Positions 52,676 to 61,897 of a stretch of DNA of 64,000 bases are shown here, piece by piece; position 1 is the stretch's first letter, and each line of letters begins with the position of its first letter. The translations under genes were made by a program, and so were the position numbers. Source of the stretch: Undibacterium_A arcticum (lineage in GTDB: Bacteria > Pseudomonadota > Gammaproteobacteria > Burkholderiales > Burkholderiaceae_D). The DNA is taken from NCBI RefSeq assembly GCF_042660705.1, contig NZ_JBHSUQ010000001.1; one strand, given 5' to 3'. A model generated the notes under the pieces. That model saw only the letters and a list, made by a program, of their open reading frames with translations. It searched no databases and was not told the DNA's origin.

Positions 52676-53569
52676 TTAATCGCGCAGACGCGCGATCAGA
52701 CCGTCCAGCGCGTCGAGATCGGCGAAATCGATCAGCATCTGACCGCGACCCTTGCTGCCGATCTTGAACTGCACCTGGGTCGCCAGCAGGTCCGACAGTT
52801 CTTCTTCGAGCCGCGCGATGTCGCGCGATTTTTCCTTGGCGCGCGGCTGGCTGGCCGCGCCCTGCTCGCTGCCGGCGCGGATCACCAGCTTCTCGGCCTC
52901 GCGCACCGACATCCGTTTCGCGACCACCTGGTTGGCCAGCACGATCTGTTGCGCGGCGTCGACGCCGAGCAAGGCGCGCGCGTGGCCCATGTCGATGTCG
53001 CCGGCCATCAGCATGGTCTGCACCGGTTTCGTCAGATTCAGCAGGCGCAGCAGGTTCGACACCGCGCTGCGCGAGCGCCCGACCGCGCCCGCCGCCTGCT
53101 CGTGCGTGAAGCTGAAATCGGTGATCAGGCGATGGATGCCCTGCGCCTCTTCCAGCGGATTGAGGTCTTCGCGCTGCATGTTTTCGATCAGCGCCATCGC
53201 GGCGGCGGACTGGTCGTCGACGTCCTTGACCAGCACCGGCACCTGGTCCAGCCCGGCGATCTGGGCCGCGCGGAAACGACGTTCGCCGGCGATGATTTCG
53301 TACTGGATGCCGGAGCCATTGTGGTGGCCGACCGGGCGCACCAGGATCGGCTGCATCACGCCCTGGGCCTTGATCGACGCCGCCAGCTCGTTTAGCGCGC
53401 CCTCGTCCATCCGGGTGCGCGGCTGGTATTTGCCGGCCTGCAGCTGCAGCACCGACAGGCTCGACGGCGCGCCCGCCAACGCCGGTGCGTTGTCGAGAAA
53501 GTCGGTCGAGGAGCCGCCCAGCAAGGCGTCGAGGCCGCGGCCGAGGCCCTTGGATTTTTTGGTCACCAT
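52676..53569 (-). CDS. parB: chromosome-partitioning protein ParB
   Basis: The 297-residue protein begins Met-Val-Thr-Lys-Lys-Ser-Lys-Gly-Leu-Gly-Arg-Gly-Leu-Asp-Ala-Leu, then has Tyr-Gln-Pro-Arg, the CTP-binding Gly-Glu-Arg-Arg-Phe-Arg-Ala-Ala, Glu-Asn-Met-Gln-Arg, and the helix-turn-helix (His-Glu-Gln-Ala-Ala-Gly-Ala-Val-Gly-Arg-Ser-Arg-Ser-Ala-Val). ParB is a CTPase clamp that loads at parS and spreads to condense the origin region. The three parS sites at 57298-57411 are its probable targets. ATG 53569 follows an AAGGAAAAG site. Confidence 0.97.
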   Translation of the reverse strand: MVTKKSKGLGRGLDALLGGSSTDFLDNAPALAGAPSSLSVLQLQAGKYQPRTRMDEGALNELAASIKAQGVMQPILVRPVGHHNGSGIQYEIIAGERRFRAAQIAGLDQVPVLVKDVDDQSAAAMALIENMQREDLNPLEEAQGIHRLITDFSFTHEQAAGAVGRSRSAVSNLLRLLNLTKPVQTMLMAGDIDMGHARALLGVDAAQQIVLANQVVAKRMSVREAEKLVIRAGSEQGAASQPRAKEKSRDIARLEEELSDLLATQVQFKIGSKGRGQMLIDFADLDALDGLIARLRD

Positions 53570-53606
53570 GTCTTTTCCTTGTTCGAAGAAGCCGTTCCGG
53601 CCTCCC

Positions 53607-54376
53607 TTAAATTGTCTTGATCCGCTCGACCATTTCAGCGCCGAAATTGATATACGCCTGCGCGCCTTTCGACGCAGCGTCGAAGCAGACGCCCGGCACA
53701 CCGTAGGACGGCGCTTCGGCCAGACGCACATTGCGCGGGATGATGGTCTTGAATACCTTGTCGCCGAAATGCTGCTCCAGCTGCGCCGAGACTTGCTGCG
53801 ACAGCGTCATGCGCGGGTCGAACATGACCCGCAGCAGGCCGATGATCTTCAGGTCCGGGTTCAGGTTGGCGTGCACCTTCTTGATCGTGTTGACCAGGTC
53901 GGACAGGCCTTCCAGCGCATAGTATTCGCACTGCATCGGGATGATCACGCCGTTCGCCGCGCACAGTCCGTTCAGGGTCAGCATCGACAGCGCCGGCGGA
54001 CAATCGATCAGCACGAAATCGTAGTCGTCGGCGACTGTCGCCAGCGCGTCCTTGAGGCGCGTCTCGCGCCGTTCCAGCTCGACCATCTCGACCTCGGCGC
54101 CGGCCAGTTCGCGATTGGCCGGCAGCACGTCAAACTTGCCGGTGTCCGAGGTCAGGCGCGCCGTCTTCACGTCCGACATGCCGAGCAGTACCTCGTAAAT
54201 CGATGCCGTCAGCGTCGCCTTGTTGATGCCGGCGCCCATCGTCGCATTGCCCTGCGGGTCGAGATCGACCAGCAGCACGCGCTGCTTGAGCATGGCCAGT
54301 CCGGCCGCGAGATTGACGGTGGTGGTGGTCTTGCCGACACCGCCCTTTGATTCGCAACGCAGAAAATTTTGGCCAT
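53607..54376 (-). CDS. parA: chromosome-partitioning ATPase ParA, frameshifted as read
   Basis: The full protein would be 256 residues, Met-Ala-Lys-Ile-Phe-Cys-Val-Ala-Asn-Gln-Lys followed by the deviant Walker A Lys-Gly-Gly-Val-Gly-Lys-Thr. As read, an A is missing from the run at 54346-54348 and the frame breaks just before Walker A; the remaining reading frame from 54293 lacks the P loop. The rest is complete: Val-Asp-Leu-Asp-Pro-Gln-Gly-Asn, Ile-Asp-Cys-Pro-Pro-Ala-Leu. Because ParA without Walker A cannot work and parB and parS are intact, a sequence error is likely. ParA gradients segregate the ParB-parS complex. Confidence 0.93.
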
Positions 54377-54494
54377 GTTTTTATTGTTCAGTTGGTGATG
54401 ATCATGATGACACTGATGCTCCGAAACGAAGCGCGCGACTACAATACTCCCTAACTAACTGCCAGATTCCGCATGAATACCGTTGCTATTGCCT

Positions 54495-55160
54495 TTATAC
54501 TGCCTGGTCCATCGTTCTGGCGACGAACACCAGGTGGCGTTCAGCCTGCAAGCCCGGCACCTGCAAGGCCTGCAGTTCACGCACCGCCCAGCCGGCCGGC
54601 AGCCGCGCGATCTCGTCCGCTGGCGCGACCCCCTTGAGCGCGACGAAATGACCGCCGTCGGCCAACAGATGGCCCGACCAGTTGACGAAATCGGCCAGCT
54701 CGGCAAACGCGCGCGAGGTGATCACGTCGAACTTTTCGGCGACCTGCAACTGCTCGACGCGCGCCGTGTAGACGGTGACGTTGGACAAGCCGAGCTCGGC
54801 CTTGACCTGGGTCAGGAACGCGGTTTTCTTGTGCACGGTGTCGATCAGCGCGACCCGCATATCAGGGCAAGCGATCGCCAGCACGATGCCGGGCAGGCCG
54901 CCGCCGGCGCCGACATCGAGCACGTTGCGGGCGCCGGCGAAGGCCGGCACCACGGCCAAGGTGTCGAGCAGATGCTGCACCACCATCTGCGCCGGGTCGC
55001 GCACCGCGGTCAGGTTGTAGACCGCGTTCCACTTGACCAGTAGCGCCAGGTAGTCCAGCAACCGGGCCAACTGCGCATCGTTCAGGTCAAGGCCGAGCAC
55101 ATCGGCGCCCTGCCTCAGGGTCGCGGCCAGCGCCTGACGGTCAAGCTCGAATGGCCTCAT
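54495..55160 (-). CDS. rsmG: 16S rRNA (guanine-527-N7) methyltransferase
   Basis: The 221-residue protein has Lys-Trp-Asn-Ala-Val-Tyr-Asn-Leu-Thr-Ala-Val-Arg, the SAM motif Leu-Asp-Val-Gly-Ala-Gly-Gly-Gly-Leu-Pro-Gly and Ser-Arg-Ala-Phe-Ala-Glu, all diagnostic of RsmG (GidB). It methylates N7 of G527 in 16S rRNA; loss gives low-level streptomycin resistance. Its ATG overlaps the mnmG stop (ATGA). Confidence 0.97.
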   Translation of the reverse strand: MRPFELDRQALAATLRQGADVLGLDLNDAQLARLLDYLALLVKWNAVYNLTAVRDPAQMVVQHLLDTLAVVPAFAGARNVLDVGAGGGLPGIVLAIACPDMRVALIDTVHKKTAFLTQVKAELGLSNVTVYTARVEQLQVAEKFDVITSRAFAELADFVNWSGHLLADGGHFVALKGVAPADEIARLPAGWAVRELQALQVPGLQAERHLVFVARTMDQAV

Positions 55161-57142
55161 TGCGGCGCTGCCATGTCTCTCAGGTCCGCGGTCACGTCCA
55201 CGCCCATGTCCGCATTCACGTCCGCACTCTGGAGTGCAGCAAAACTGGTGATACCGCGCTTTTTCAGATGCACCAGCAATAGCGAGATCGCGGCCGGCGT
55301 GACGCCCGAGATGCGCGAGGCCTGGCCCAGCGTTTCGGGACGTTGCTTGTGCAACTTCTGCCGCACTTCCATCGACAGCGCGCCGACCTCGAGGTAATCG
55401 AAATCGGCCGGCAGCTTCAGGTTTTCATAATGCTCGTGACGCTCGACTTCCTTGGCCTGACGCTCGATGTAGCCGGCGTACTTGAGCTGGATCTCGACCT
55501 GCTCCCTGACCTCGGGCGCTGCCACACCGGGGCCGCCCAGGTTCGCGCCATCGCTGCCGGTCAGGCCGATCAGGTTGTCGTACCGGATATTCGGCCGACG
55601 CAGCAGATCGGCCAGCGAATATTCGCGCTCGATCGCCTGGCCCAGCACGCGCTCCGATTCGGCGGCGGACAGCATGCGCGGATTGACCCAGGTCGATTTC
55701 AAGCGCTCCAGCTCGCGCGCGACCGCCTCGCGTTTTTGTTCGAAGGCCGCCCATTGTGCATCGCCGACACAGCCGAGGCGGCGTCCGATTTCGGTCAGTC
55801 GCATGTCGGCATTGTCTTCGCGCAGGCTCAGCCGGTATTCGGCGCGACTGGTAAACATCCGGTACGGCTCCTGCACCCCCTGCGTGACCAGATCGTCGAC
55901 CAGCACCCCGAGATAAGCCTCGTCGCGGCGCGGGGTCCAGGCATCCCTGCCCTGGGTCTGCAGCGCCGCGCTCAGGCCGGCCAACATGCCCTGTGCCGCG
56001 GCTTCTTCGTAGCCGGTGGTGCCGTTGATCTGGCCGGCGAAGAACAGGCCCTGCACCGCCTTGGTTTCCAGCGATGCTTTTAATTCGCGCGGATCGAAGT
56101 AATCGTATTCGATCGCATAGCCGGGGCGCAGGATGTGCGCATTTTCCATGCCGCGCATCGAGCGCACCAGCGCCAGCTGCACGTCGAACGGCAGACTGGT
56201 CGAGATCCCGTTCGGATAGAACTCGTTGGTGGTCAGGCCTTCCGGCTCCATGAAGATCTGGTGCGAATTCTTGCTGGCGAAGCGGTGGATCTTGTCTTCG
56301 ATCGACGGGCAGTAGCGCGGGCCGACGCCTTCGATCACGCCGGTATACATCGGACTGCGATCGAGTCCGGCGCGGATGATGTCGTGGGTACGCTCGTTGG
56401 TGTGGGTGACCCAGCACGGCAACTGCCGTGGATGCAGCGCGCTTGACCCCATCACCGAAAACACCGGGATCGGATCGAGATCGCCGGGCTGCTCTTCCAT
56501 CACCGAAAAATCGACGCTGCGACCATCGATGCGCGGCGGGGTGCCGGTCTTCAGCCGGCCTTGCGGCAACTTCAGCTCCTTCAGCCGGGCCGACAGCGAT
56601 ATCGCGGGGGGATCGCCGGCGCGTCCTGCCGAATAGTTATTCAGGCCAACATGGATCTTGCCATCAAGAAAAGTACCCGCAGTCAACACCACCGCGCGCG
56701 CGCGGAAGCGGATGCCGACCTGGGTCACCGCGCCGACCACCCGCTCGCCCTCCAGCATCAGGTCATCGACCGCCTGCTGGAACAGCCACAGATTGGGCTG
56801 GCTTTCGAGGCGCGAACGGATCGCCTGTTTATACAGGATGCGGTCGGCCTGGACGCGGGTGGCACGGACTGCCGGCCCCTTGGAAGAATTCAGTATGCGG
56901 AACTGGATGCCGGCTTCGTCGGTCGCGATCGCCATCGCGCCGCCCATCGCGTCGACCTCTTTCACCAGGTGGCCCTTGCCGATGCCGCCGATCGAGGGAT
57001 TGCAAGACATCTGGCCCAGGGTCTCGATATTATGCGTCAGCAACAGTGTCTTCTGGCCCATGCGGGCGGCCGCGAGCGCGGCCTCGGTGCCGGCATGGCC
57101 GCCACCAATCACAATGACATCAAATTCGGTAGGAAATAACAT
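55157..57142 (-). CDS. mnmG: tRNA uridine-5-carboxymethylaminomethyl modification enzyme MnmG
   Basis: The 661-residue flavoprotein has the FAD motif Val-Ile-Gly-Gly-Gly-His-Ala-Gly-Thr-Glu-Ala-Ala, Ser-Cys-Asn-Pro-Ser-Ile-Gly-Gly-Ile-Gly-Lys-Gly-His, and the C-terminal helical domain that binds MnmE. With MnmE it modifies U34 of several tRNAs. mnmE is not in this window. Together with rsmG, parA and parB it forms the origin-proximal block common in bacteria. Confidence 0.98.
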   Translation of the reverse strand: MLFPTEFDVIVIGGGHAGTEAALAAARMGQKTLLLTHNIETLGQMSCNPSIGGIGKGHLVKEVDAMGGAMAIATDEAGIQFRILNSSKGPAVRATRVQADRILYKQAIRSRLESQPNLWLFQQAVDDLMLEGERVVGAVTQVGIRFRARAVVLTAGTFLDGKIHVGLNNYSAGRAGDPPAISLSARLKELKLPQGRLKTGTPPRIDGRSVDFSVMEEQPGDLDPIPVFSVMGSSALHPRQLPCWVTHTNERTHDIIRAGLDRSPMYTGVIEGVGPRYCPSIEDKIHRFASKNSHQIFMEPEGLTTNEFYPNGISTSLPFDVQLALVRSMRGMENAHILRPGYAIEYDYFDPRELKASLETKAVQGLFFAGQINGTTGYEEAAAQGMLAGLSAALQTQGRDAWTPRRDEAYLGVLVDDLVTQGVQEPYRMFTSRAEYRLSLREDNADMRLTEIGRRLGCVGDAQWAAFEQKREAVARELERLKSTWVNPRMLSAAESERVLGQAIEREYSLADLLRRPNIRYDNLIGLTGSDGANLGGPGVAAPEVREQVEIQLKYAGYIERQAKEVERHEHYENLKLPADFDYLEVGALSMEVRQKLHKQRPETLGQASRISGVTPAAISLLLVHLKKRGITSFAALQSADVNADMGVDVTADLRDMAAPQ

Positions 57143-57297
57143 GATTCGCCCTGGCGATTACTCAACAACAACGCAGCAATGATCCTGCAAGAACGCAGCA
57201 ATAACGCTCAGCAAGGCGAGATTATAAAGTCTTTTCGACCCGATCCGGACCTGATCTGGACCCGCATCCGAAATTCCGGTCGAAATTGCCGCAGATG

Positions 57298-57313
57298 TGT
57301 TTCACGTGAAACA
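57298..57313. other. parS site 1 (perfect)
   Basis: TGTTTCACGTGAAACA equals the bacterial parS consensus exactly. Confidence 0.97.
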
Positions 57314-57346
57314 CATTGCGCGCGGCCAAACAAGATCGCCCAGCAT

Positions 57347-57362
57347 TGTTTCACGTGGAACA
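57347..57362. other. parS site 2
   Basis: TGTTTCACGTGGAACA has one change from the consensus. It starts exactly 49 bases after site 1. Confidence 0.92.
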
Positions 57363-57395
57363 TATTAAGCGCCGCCAACTGAGTCCGTACTGCAT

Positions 57396-57411
57396 TGTTT
57401 CACATGGAACA
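57396..57411. other. parS site 3 (diverged)
   Basis: TGTTTCACATGGAACA has two changes from the consensus and starts exactly 49 bases after site 2. Confidence 0.8.
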
Positions 57412-58173
57412 TTATTTAACGAAACCGTCATAGCCGGTCTTCAGGATCAACGCCGACACCACTACCAGGAACAGCACCCGCACAAAACCGGTGCCATGCT
57501 TGATCGCCAATCGGCTGCCGATCAGCGAGCCAGCCACATTACTGACTGCCATCATCAGTCCGATCTGCCAGATCACGTGGCCGCTATAGCCGAACCACAG
57601 CAAGGCCGCGACATTGGTCGCGATATTGACGACTTTCGATGCCGCCGATGCGCTCATGAAGTCGAAGCCGGATACCCGCACGAACAGGAATACCAGGAAG
57701 CTGCCGGTGCCCGGGCCGAAGAAGCCGTCATAGAATCCGATGCTGGCGCCGATTAGCATCGCAACCAGCCGCTGTCGCCAACCATCATGCACCGGCGCGT
57801 GGGTGCTGCCGAAGTCCTTCTTCTTTAAGGTGTAGAGTGCCACCGCGCACAGCACAAAGGGCAATAACTTGCGCAGGAAATCGGACGATACCTGCGTCAC
57901 GGTGTAAGCGCCGAGGAAGGATAGCGCGAACGCGGCCGCCGCCGCCGGCAGCGCGGTGCCCCACTCCATCCGGACCCGGCGCGCATAACTGACCGCCGCC
58001 ACGCTGGTACCCCAGACGCTGGCCAGCTTGTTGGTACCAAACAGGGTCGCCGGCACCACGTTCGGCAGGATCGAAAACAGCGCCGGAACCTGGACCAGGC
58101 CACCACCGCCGACCACCGCATCGATCAGACCGGCCAGCAAGGCGGCCACACCAAGTATCAAATAATCGGCCAT
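57412..58173 (-). CDS. TauE/SafE-family sulfite/sulfonate exporter
   Basis: The 253-residue inner-membrane protein has seven to eight helices. Two related halves carry Gly-Leu-Ile-Asp-Ala-Val-Val-Gly-Gly-Gly-Gly and Ile-Gly-Phe-Tyr-Asp-Gly-Phe-Phe-Gly-Pro-Gly-Thr-Gly, the repeated glycine-rich signature of TauE/SafE transporters. Proposed substrates are sulfite and organosulfonates; the context gives no hint. The coding region ends right beside parS site 3. Confidence 0.9.
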   Translation of the reverse strand: MADYLILGVAALLAGLIDAVVGGGGLVQVPALFSILPNVVPATLFGTNKLASVWGTSVAAVSYARRVRMEWGTALPAAAAAFALSFLGAYTVTQVSSDFLRKLLPFVLCAVALYTLKKKDFGSTHAPVHDGWRQRLVAMLIGASIGFYDGFFGPGTGSFLVFLFVRVSGFDFMSASAASKVVNIATNVAALLWFGYSGHVIWQIGLMMAVSNVAGSLIGSRLAIKHGTGFVRVLFLVVVSALILKTGYDGFVK

Positions 58174-58346
58174 ACTAGTTGCACCACGCGATCAGGCAGA
58201 CCGCCTGGGCCATGCGGAAGTCGGGCAAGGAATCGGACAAGAATTTTGGCATTTCGCGGTCGGGATAGGCGGTTGGCCAGCTGGCGGCTCGGATGATCGC
58301 CGGCAGAAGCTAGGCAAGCCGGTATTCTACCCTTGCCCGCCATCAA

Positions 58347-58398
58347 GCATTGCCCTCACGCATTGCCCTCACGCATTGCCCTCACGCATTACCCTCAG
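58347..58398. repeat. 13-bp tandem repeat, four copies
   Basis: GCATTGCCCTCAC is repeated three times exactly and a fourth time with two changes, ending 40 bases upstream of the alcohol dehydrogenase start. Confidence 0.92.
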
Positions 58399-58438
58399 CA
58401 TGACCCATTCGCAGCGACAAACCACGAGGAAAAATATC

Positions 58439-59608
58439 ATGACCGAGCCAGCCGGATTCAGCTTCAGCACCGTTCCCAACATCATCTGCGCACCGGGCGC
58501 GAGTCGCCAGCTCGGCCGCCAGTTGCGCCAGCAATTCGGTACCGTGGCGAAGCGCGTGCTGCTGGTGACCGATGCCGGTTTCCTGGGCACCGGTTTGGTC
58601 CAGCCGGTGATCGACAGCCTGGAAGCCGAACAATTCACGGTCACGATCTTTTCCGACGTGTTGGCCGACCCGCCCGAAGCGGTGGTGTTGCAGGCGGTGG
58701 CCGATGCCCGCGCGACCGGGATCGACCTGGTGATCGGGCTCGGCGGCGGCAGCTCGATGGATGTCGCCAAGCTGATCGCGGTGCTGACGCCGGGCACGCA
58801 AGCGCTGGCGGCGATCTACGGCATCGGCAACGTGAGTGGCAGCCGGCTGCCGCTGGTGCAGATCCCGACCACCGCCGGTACCGGCTCCGAAGTCACGCCG
58901 ATCGCGATTGTCACCACCGGCGCCACCGCCAAGATGGGGGTGGTGGCGCCGCAGCTGAATGCCGATCTGGCGGTGCTCGATGCCGAACTGACACTCGGGC
59001 TGCCGCCGAAAACCACGGCCGCCACCGGCATCGACGCGATGGTGCATGCGATCGAGGCGTATACCAGCAAGCTGAAGAAAAATCCGCTGTCGGATATGCT
59101 GGCGCGCCAGGCTTTGAGCCTGCTGTCGGCCAACCTGATCACCGCCTGCGAGGACGGCCGCAATCTGGCCGCGCGCCAGGCGATGTTGCTGGGCGCGATG
59201 CTGGCCGGCCAGGCCTTCGCCAATGCGCCGGTGGCCGCAGTGCATGCGCTGGCCTATCCGATCGGCGGGCACTTCCATGTGCCGCACGGACTGAGCAACT
59301 CGCTGGTGCTGCCGCATGTGCTGCGCTTCAATGCGCCGGTTGCGGCCGGCCATTATGCGGAGCTGGCCGCGATCGTCGCACCGTCGGCGTCAGGTAGCAC
59401 CGAAGCCCGCAGCGAAGCCTTGATTGCCGCGATGGAACGGATTGCGCAACGGGTCGGGATCGCCACCCGGCTGCGCGAGGTCGGCATCGGCGCGGCCGAC
59501 CTGGAGCGGCTGGCTGATGATGCGATGCTGCAGACCCGCCTGCTCGGCAATAATCCGCGCGAGCTGACCCGGGCCGATGCGCATGCGATTTATGCGGCGG
59601 CGCTGTAG
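58439..59608 (+). CDS. iron-containing alcohol dehydrogenase
   Basis: The 389-residue protein has the NAD-binding Gly-Leu-Gly-Gly-Gly-Ser-Ser-Met-Asp-Val-Ala-Lys, the family motif Pro-Thr-Thr-Ala-Gly-Thr-Gly-Ser-Glu-Val-Thr, and metal ligands in His-Ala-Leu-Ala-Tyr-Pro-Ile-Gly-Gly and His-Gly-Leu-Ser-Asn-Ser. It is a group III (Fe-type) dehydrogenase of primary alcohols, diols or lactaldehyde. The ATG at 58439 is used; the in-frame upstream codons lie in the tandem repeat. It is a single-gene unit transcribed away from the exporter. Confidence 0.92.
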   Translation: MTEPAGFSFSTVPNIICAPGASRQLGRQLRQQFGTVAKRVLLVTDAGFLGTGLVQPVIDSLEAEQFTVTIFSDVLADPPEAVVLQAVADARATGIDLVIGLGGGSSMDVAKLIAVLTPGTQALAAIYGIGNVSGSRLPLVQIPTTAGTGSEVTPIAIVTTGATAKMGVVAPQLNADLAVLDAELTLGLPPKTTAATGIDAMVHAIEAYTSKLKKNPLSDMLARQALSLLSANLITACEDGRNLAARQAMLLGAMLAGQAFANAPVAAVHALAYPIGGHFHVPHGLSNSLVLPHVLRFNAPVAAGHYAELAAIVAPSASGSTEARSEALIAAMERIAQRVGIATRLREVGIGAADLERLADDAMLQTRLLGNNPRELTRADAHAIYAAAL

Positions 59609-59636
59609 CTATCTTTCGGTGGAAAATATACTAGGA

Positions 59637-59700
59637 CCAGTATTTTTAAAGCGGCAATGAAACTGAGGGGAAGAATGGTGTTTTAGGCCAATACTCCCCA
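59637..59700 (+). repeat. dispersed intergenic repeat of about 65 bp, copy 2
   Basis: CCAGTATTTTT...GCGGCAATGAAA...AATACTCCCC matches the copy at 15603-15666 in ends, spacing and much of the middle. It lies in the convergent gap after the alcohol dehydrogenase gene, where I see no gene. Confidence 0.55.
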
Positions 59701-59874
59701 TAGACATCTGGCTTGATGGATGCTCGGAGAATAGTTAGAACGAATGGCTAGCGTTGACGGAGCCTAACGCGAGCCCTACATCACGGCCAGCTGCGACACC
59801 GTCCGGTGCCTGCTGCTGCCCGCTCAGCCATGCAGGCGCCGAGCCGGGGCAACTATCGAGGCGCGCGGCCAGCC

Positions 59875-60846
59875 TTAGCGCCGGCTCAGCCGCTGTTGCA
59901 AAGCCACGATCTCGCCAACGATGCCGCGCCGGAACAGCAGCACGCACACGATGAAGATGAAGCCAGTGACGATCGTGACCGATTCGCCGATGGTGTTGAA
60001 CCATTCGACCCCGGTACTGCTGGCCAGCCAGCTACCCAGGTCACCGAGCTTGTTCTCCAGCGCGATGATCAGCACTGCACCGACGATCGGGCCCACCAAC
60101 GTGCCCAGACCGCCCGCCAGCGTCATCAGCACCACCAGCCCGGACATGGTCCAGTGCACGTCGGTCAGCGTCTCGAAGCCCAGCACCAGGGTCTTGGTCG
60201 AGCCGGCCAGACCGGCCAGCGCGGCCGACAGCACGAACGCCAGCAGCTTGTACTTATCGACGTCATAGCCGAGCGAGATCGCGCGCGGCTCGTTTTCCTT
60301 GATGGCTTTCAGTACCTGGCCAAAAGGCGAGTGCACCACGCGCACGATCAGCGCGAATCCCGCCACTGCGATCGCCAGTACCAGGTAGTACAGGATCAGA
60401 TCGTTGTCCAGGCTCACCATGCCCAGCAGCTTGCCGCGCGGCACGCTTTGCAGGCCATCCTCGCCGCCGGTAAACCGCAGCTGCAGACACAGGAAATAAA
60501 TCATCTGGGCCAGCGCCAGCGTGATCATCGTGAAATAAATGCCCTGGCGCCGGATCGCCAGCATCCCCATCACCAACCCGATCAGCGCGCCGGTCGCGGT
60601 CCCGAGCAACAGGCCCAGTTCCATCGGCAGCCCGAGCGAGCGCAGCGCATAGCCGGCGATATAGCCGGCGCCGCCGAAAAACGCGGCGTGGCCGAACGAC
60701 AGCAGGCCGGTAAAACCGATCAGCAAATTGAACGCGCAGGCAAACAGCGCGAAGCACAGCAGCTTCATCAGGAACACCGGATACAGGCCAAAAGGCGCAA
60801 GCAACAGCAAGATGAGGGCGATGCCGTAACCGATTTTTTTATTCAT
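59875..60846 (-). CDS. livM: branched-chain amino-acid ABC transporter permease LivM
   Basis: The 323-residue membrane protein has about ten helices, with Gly-Phe-Thr-Gly-Leu-Leu-Ser-Phe-Gly-His-Ala-Ala-Phe-Phe-Gly and the ATPase-docking loop Ala-Ile-Lys-Glu-Asn-Glu-Pro-Arg-Ala. These are typical LivM motifs. It forms the membrane channel with LivH. The ATG at 60846 (Met-Asn-Lys-Lys) is preferred to the open extension upstream. Confidence 0.95.
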   Translation of the reverse strand: MNKKIGYGIALILLLLAPFGLYPVFLMKLLCFALFACAFNLLIGFTGLLSFGHAAFFGGAGYIAGYALRSLGLPMELGLLLGTATGALIGLVMGMLAIRRQGIYFTMITLALAQMIYFLCLQLRFTGGEDGLQSVPRGKLLGMVSLDNDLILYYLVLAIAVAGFALIVRVVHSPFGQVLKAIKENEPRAISLGYDVDKYKLLAFVLSAALAGLAGSTKTLVLGFETLTDVHWTMSGLVVLMTLAGGLGTLVGPIVGAVLIIALENKLGDLGSWLASSTGVEWFNTIGESVTIVTGFIFIVCVLLFRRGIVGEIVALQQRLSRR

Positions 60847-60930
60847 TTTCTGGTGCTCCGTTTGATACTCGCTCAATGCCTTGTTTGCTTAATATGCCTG
60901 CTCGGCCGCTTCGGTTGACCAGATACGCCG

Positions 60931-60958
60931 CTGGGTCCCAGCGTGCGCTGGGACGACC
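60931..60958. repeat. single copy of the palindromic arm found at 3912 and 4029
   Basis: CTGGGTCCCAGCGTGCGCTG followed by GGACGACC matches the arm at 4029-4064 nearly exactly. It lies in the gap between livH and livM. Confidence 0.85.
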
Positions 60959-61013
60959 GTTTTGCGTTGTTACCTTGATCAACCGATATCACTCCGGTGC
61001 GACCGGCAGAGTC

Positions 61014-61897
61014 CTATTTTTCCTTGCCGAACAGCCCGGCCGGCCGGATCATCAGCACGATCGCCATGATGATGAACACCACCGTGGCCGACAACTCCGG
61101 GTAGAACACGCGGGTCAGGCCTTCGATCACGCCGAGCCCGAGACCGGTCAGGATCGAGCCCATGATCGAGCCCATGCCGCCGATCACCACCACCGCGAAC
61201 ACCGTGATGATCAGGTTCGAGCCCATCAGCGGTGAGACCTGGATCACCGGCGCCGCCAGCACCCCGGCAAAGGCCGCCAGCGCAACGCCGAAGCCGTAGG
61301 TCAGCGTTACCATGCGCGGCACGTTGATGCCGAAGGCTTCCACCAGTTTCGGGTTTTCGGTGCCGGCGCGCAGGTAGGCGCCGAGTTTGGTCTTCTCGAT
61401 CACGAACCAGGTCGCGAAACAGACCAGCAGCGACGCCAGAACGACCCAGGCGCGATAATTGGGCAGGATCATGAACCCGAGGTCGGTCGCGCCGGCGAGC
61501 GCGTCAGGGACCGAATACGGCTGGCCCGACACGCCGTAAAAGGAGCGGAACAAGCCTTCCAGCATCAGCGTGATGCCGAAGGTCAGCAGCAGACCATACA
61601 GATGATCGAGCTTGTACAGCCAGCGCAGCATGGTCTTTCAATCACGATGCCGAACCCACCGACCAGCAGCGGCGCCGCCACCAGCATCACCCAGTAATTG
61701 AGGCCGAAATAATTCAGCCCCATCCACGCCAGGAACGCGCCCATCATGTATAACGCGCCATGCGAAAAATTGATCACGTTGAGCAGGCCGAAGATGACCG
61801 CCAGGCCGAGCGACAGCATCGCATAGAACGAGCCGTTGACCAAACCCAGCAACAGCTGGCTGAGCATCGCTTGCAGGGGAACGCCGAATATTTCCAT
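61014..61897 (-). CDS. livH: branched-chain amino-acid ABC transporter permease LivH, frameshifted as read
   Basis: Joining two frames gives a protein of 294 residues. The first part has Leu-Gly-Leu-Val-Asn-Gly-Ser-Phe-Tyr-Ala-Met-Leu-Ser-Leu-Gly and Asn-Phe-Ser-His-Gly; the second has Gly-Leu-Leu-Leu-Thr-Phe-Gly and Gly-Met-Gly-Ser-Ile-Met-Gly-Ser. Both are LivH signatures. One base is missing near 61634-61639, between Val-Ile-Glu-Arg and Met-Leu-Arg-Trp. ATG 61897 starts Met-Glu-Ile-Phe-Gly-Val. LivH is the second channel subunit. Confidence 0.9.

Noticed and set aside
58347..58398. CRISPR-like repeat
   Set aside because: Units are only 13 bp and head to tail with no spacers, so it is a plain tandem repeat.
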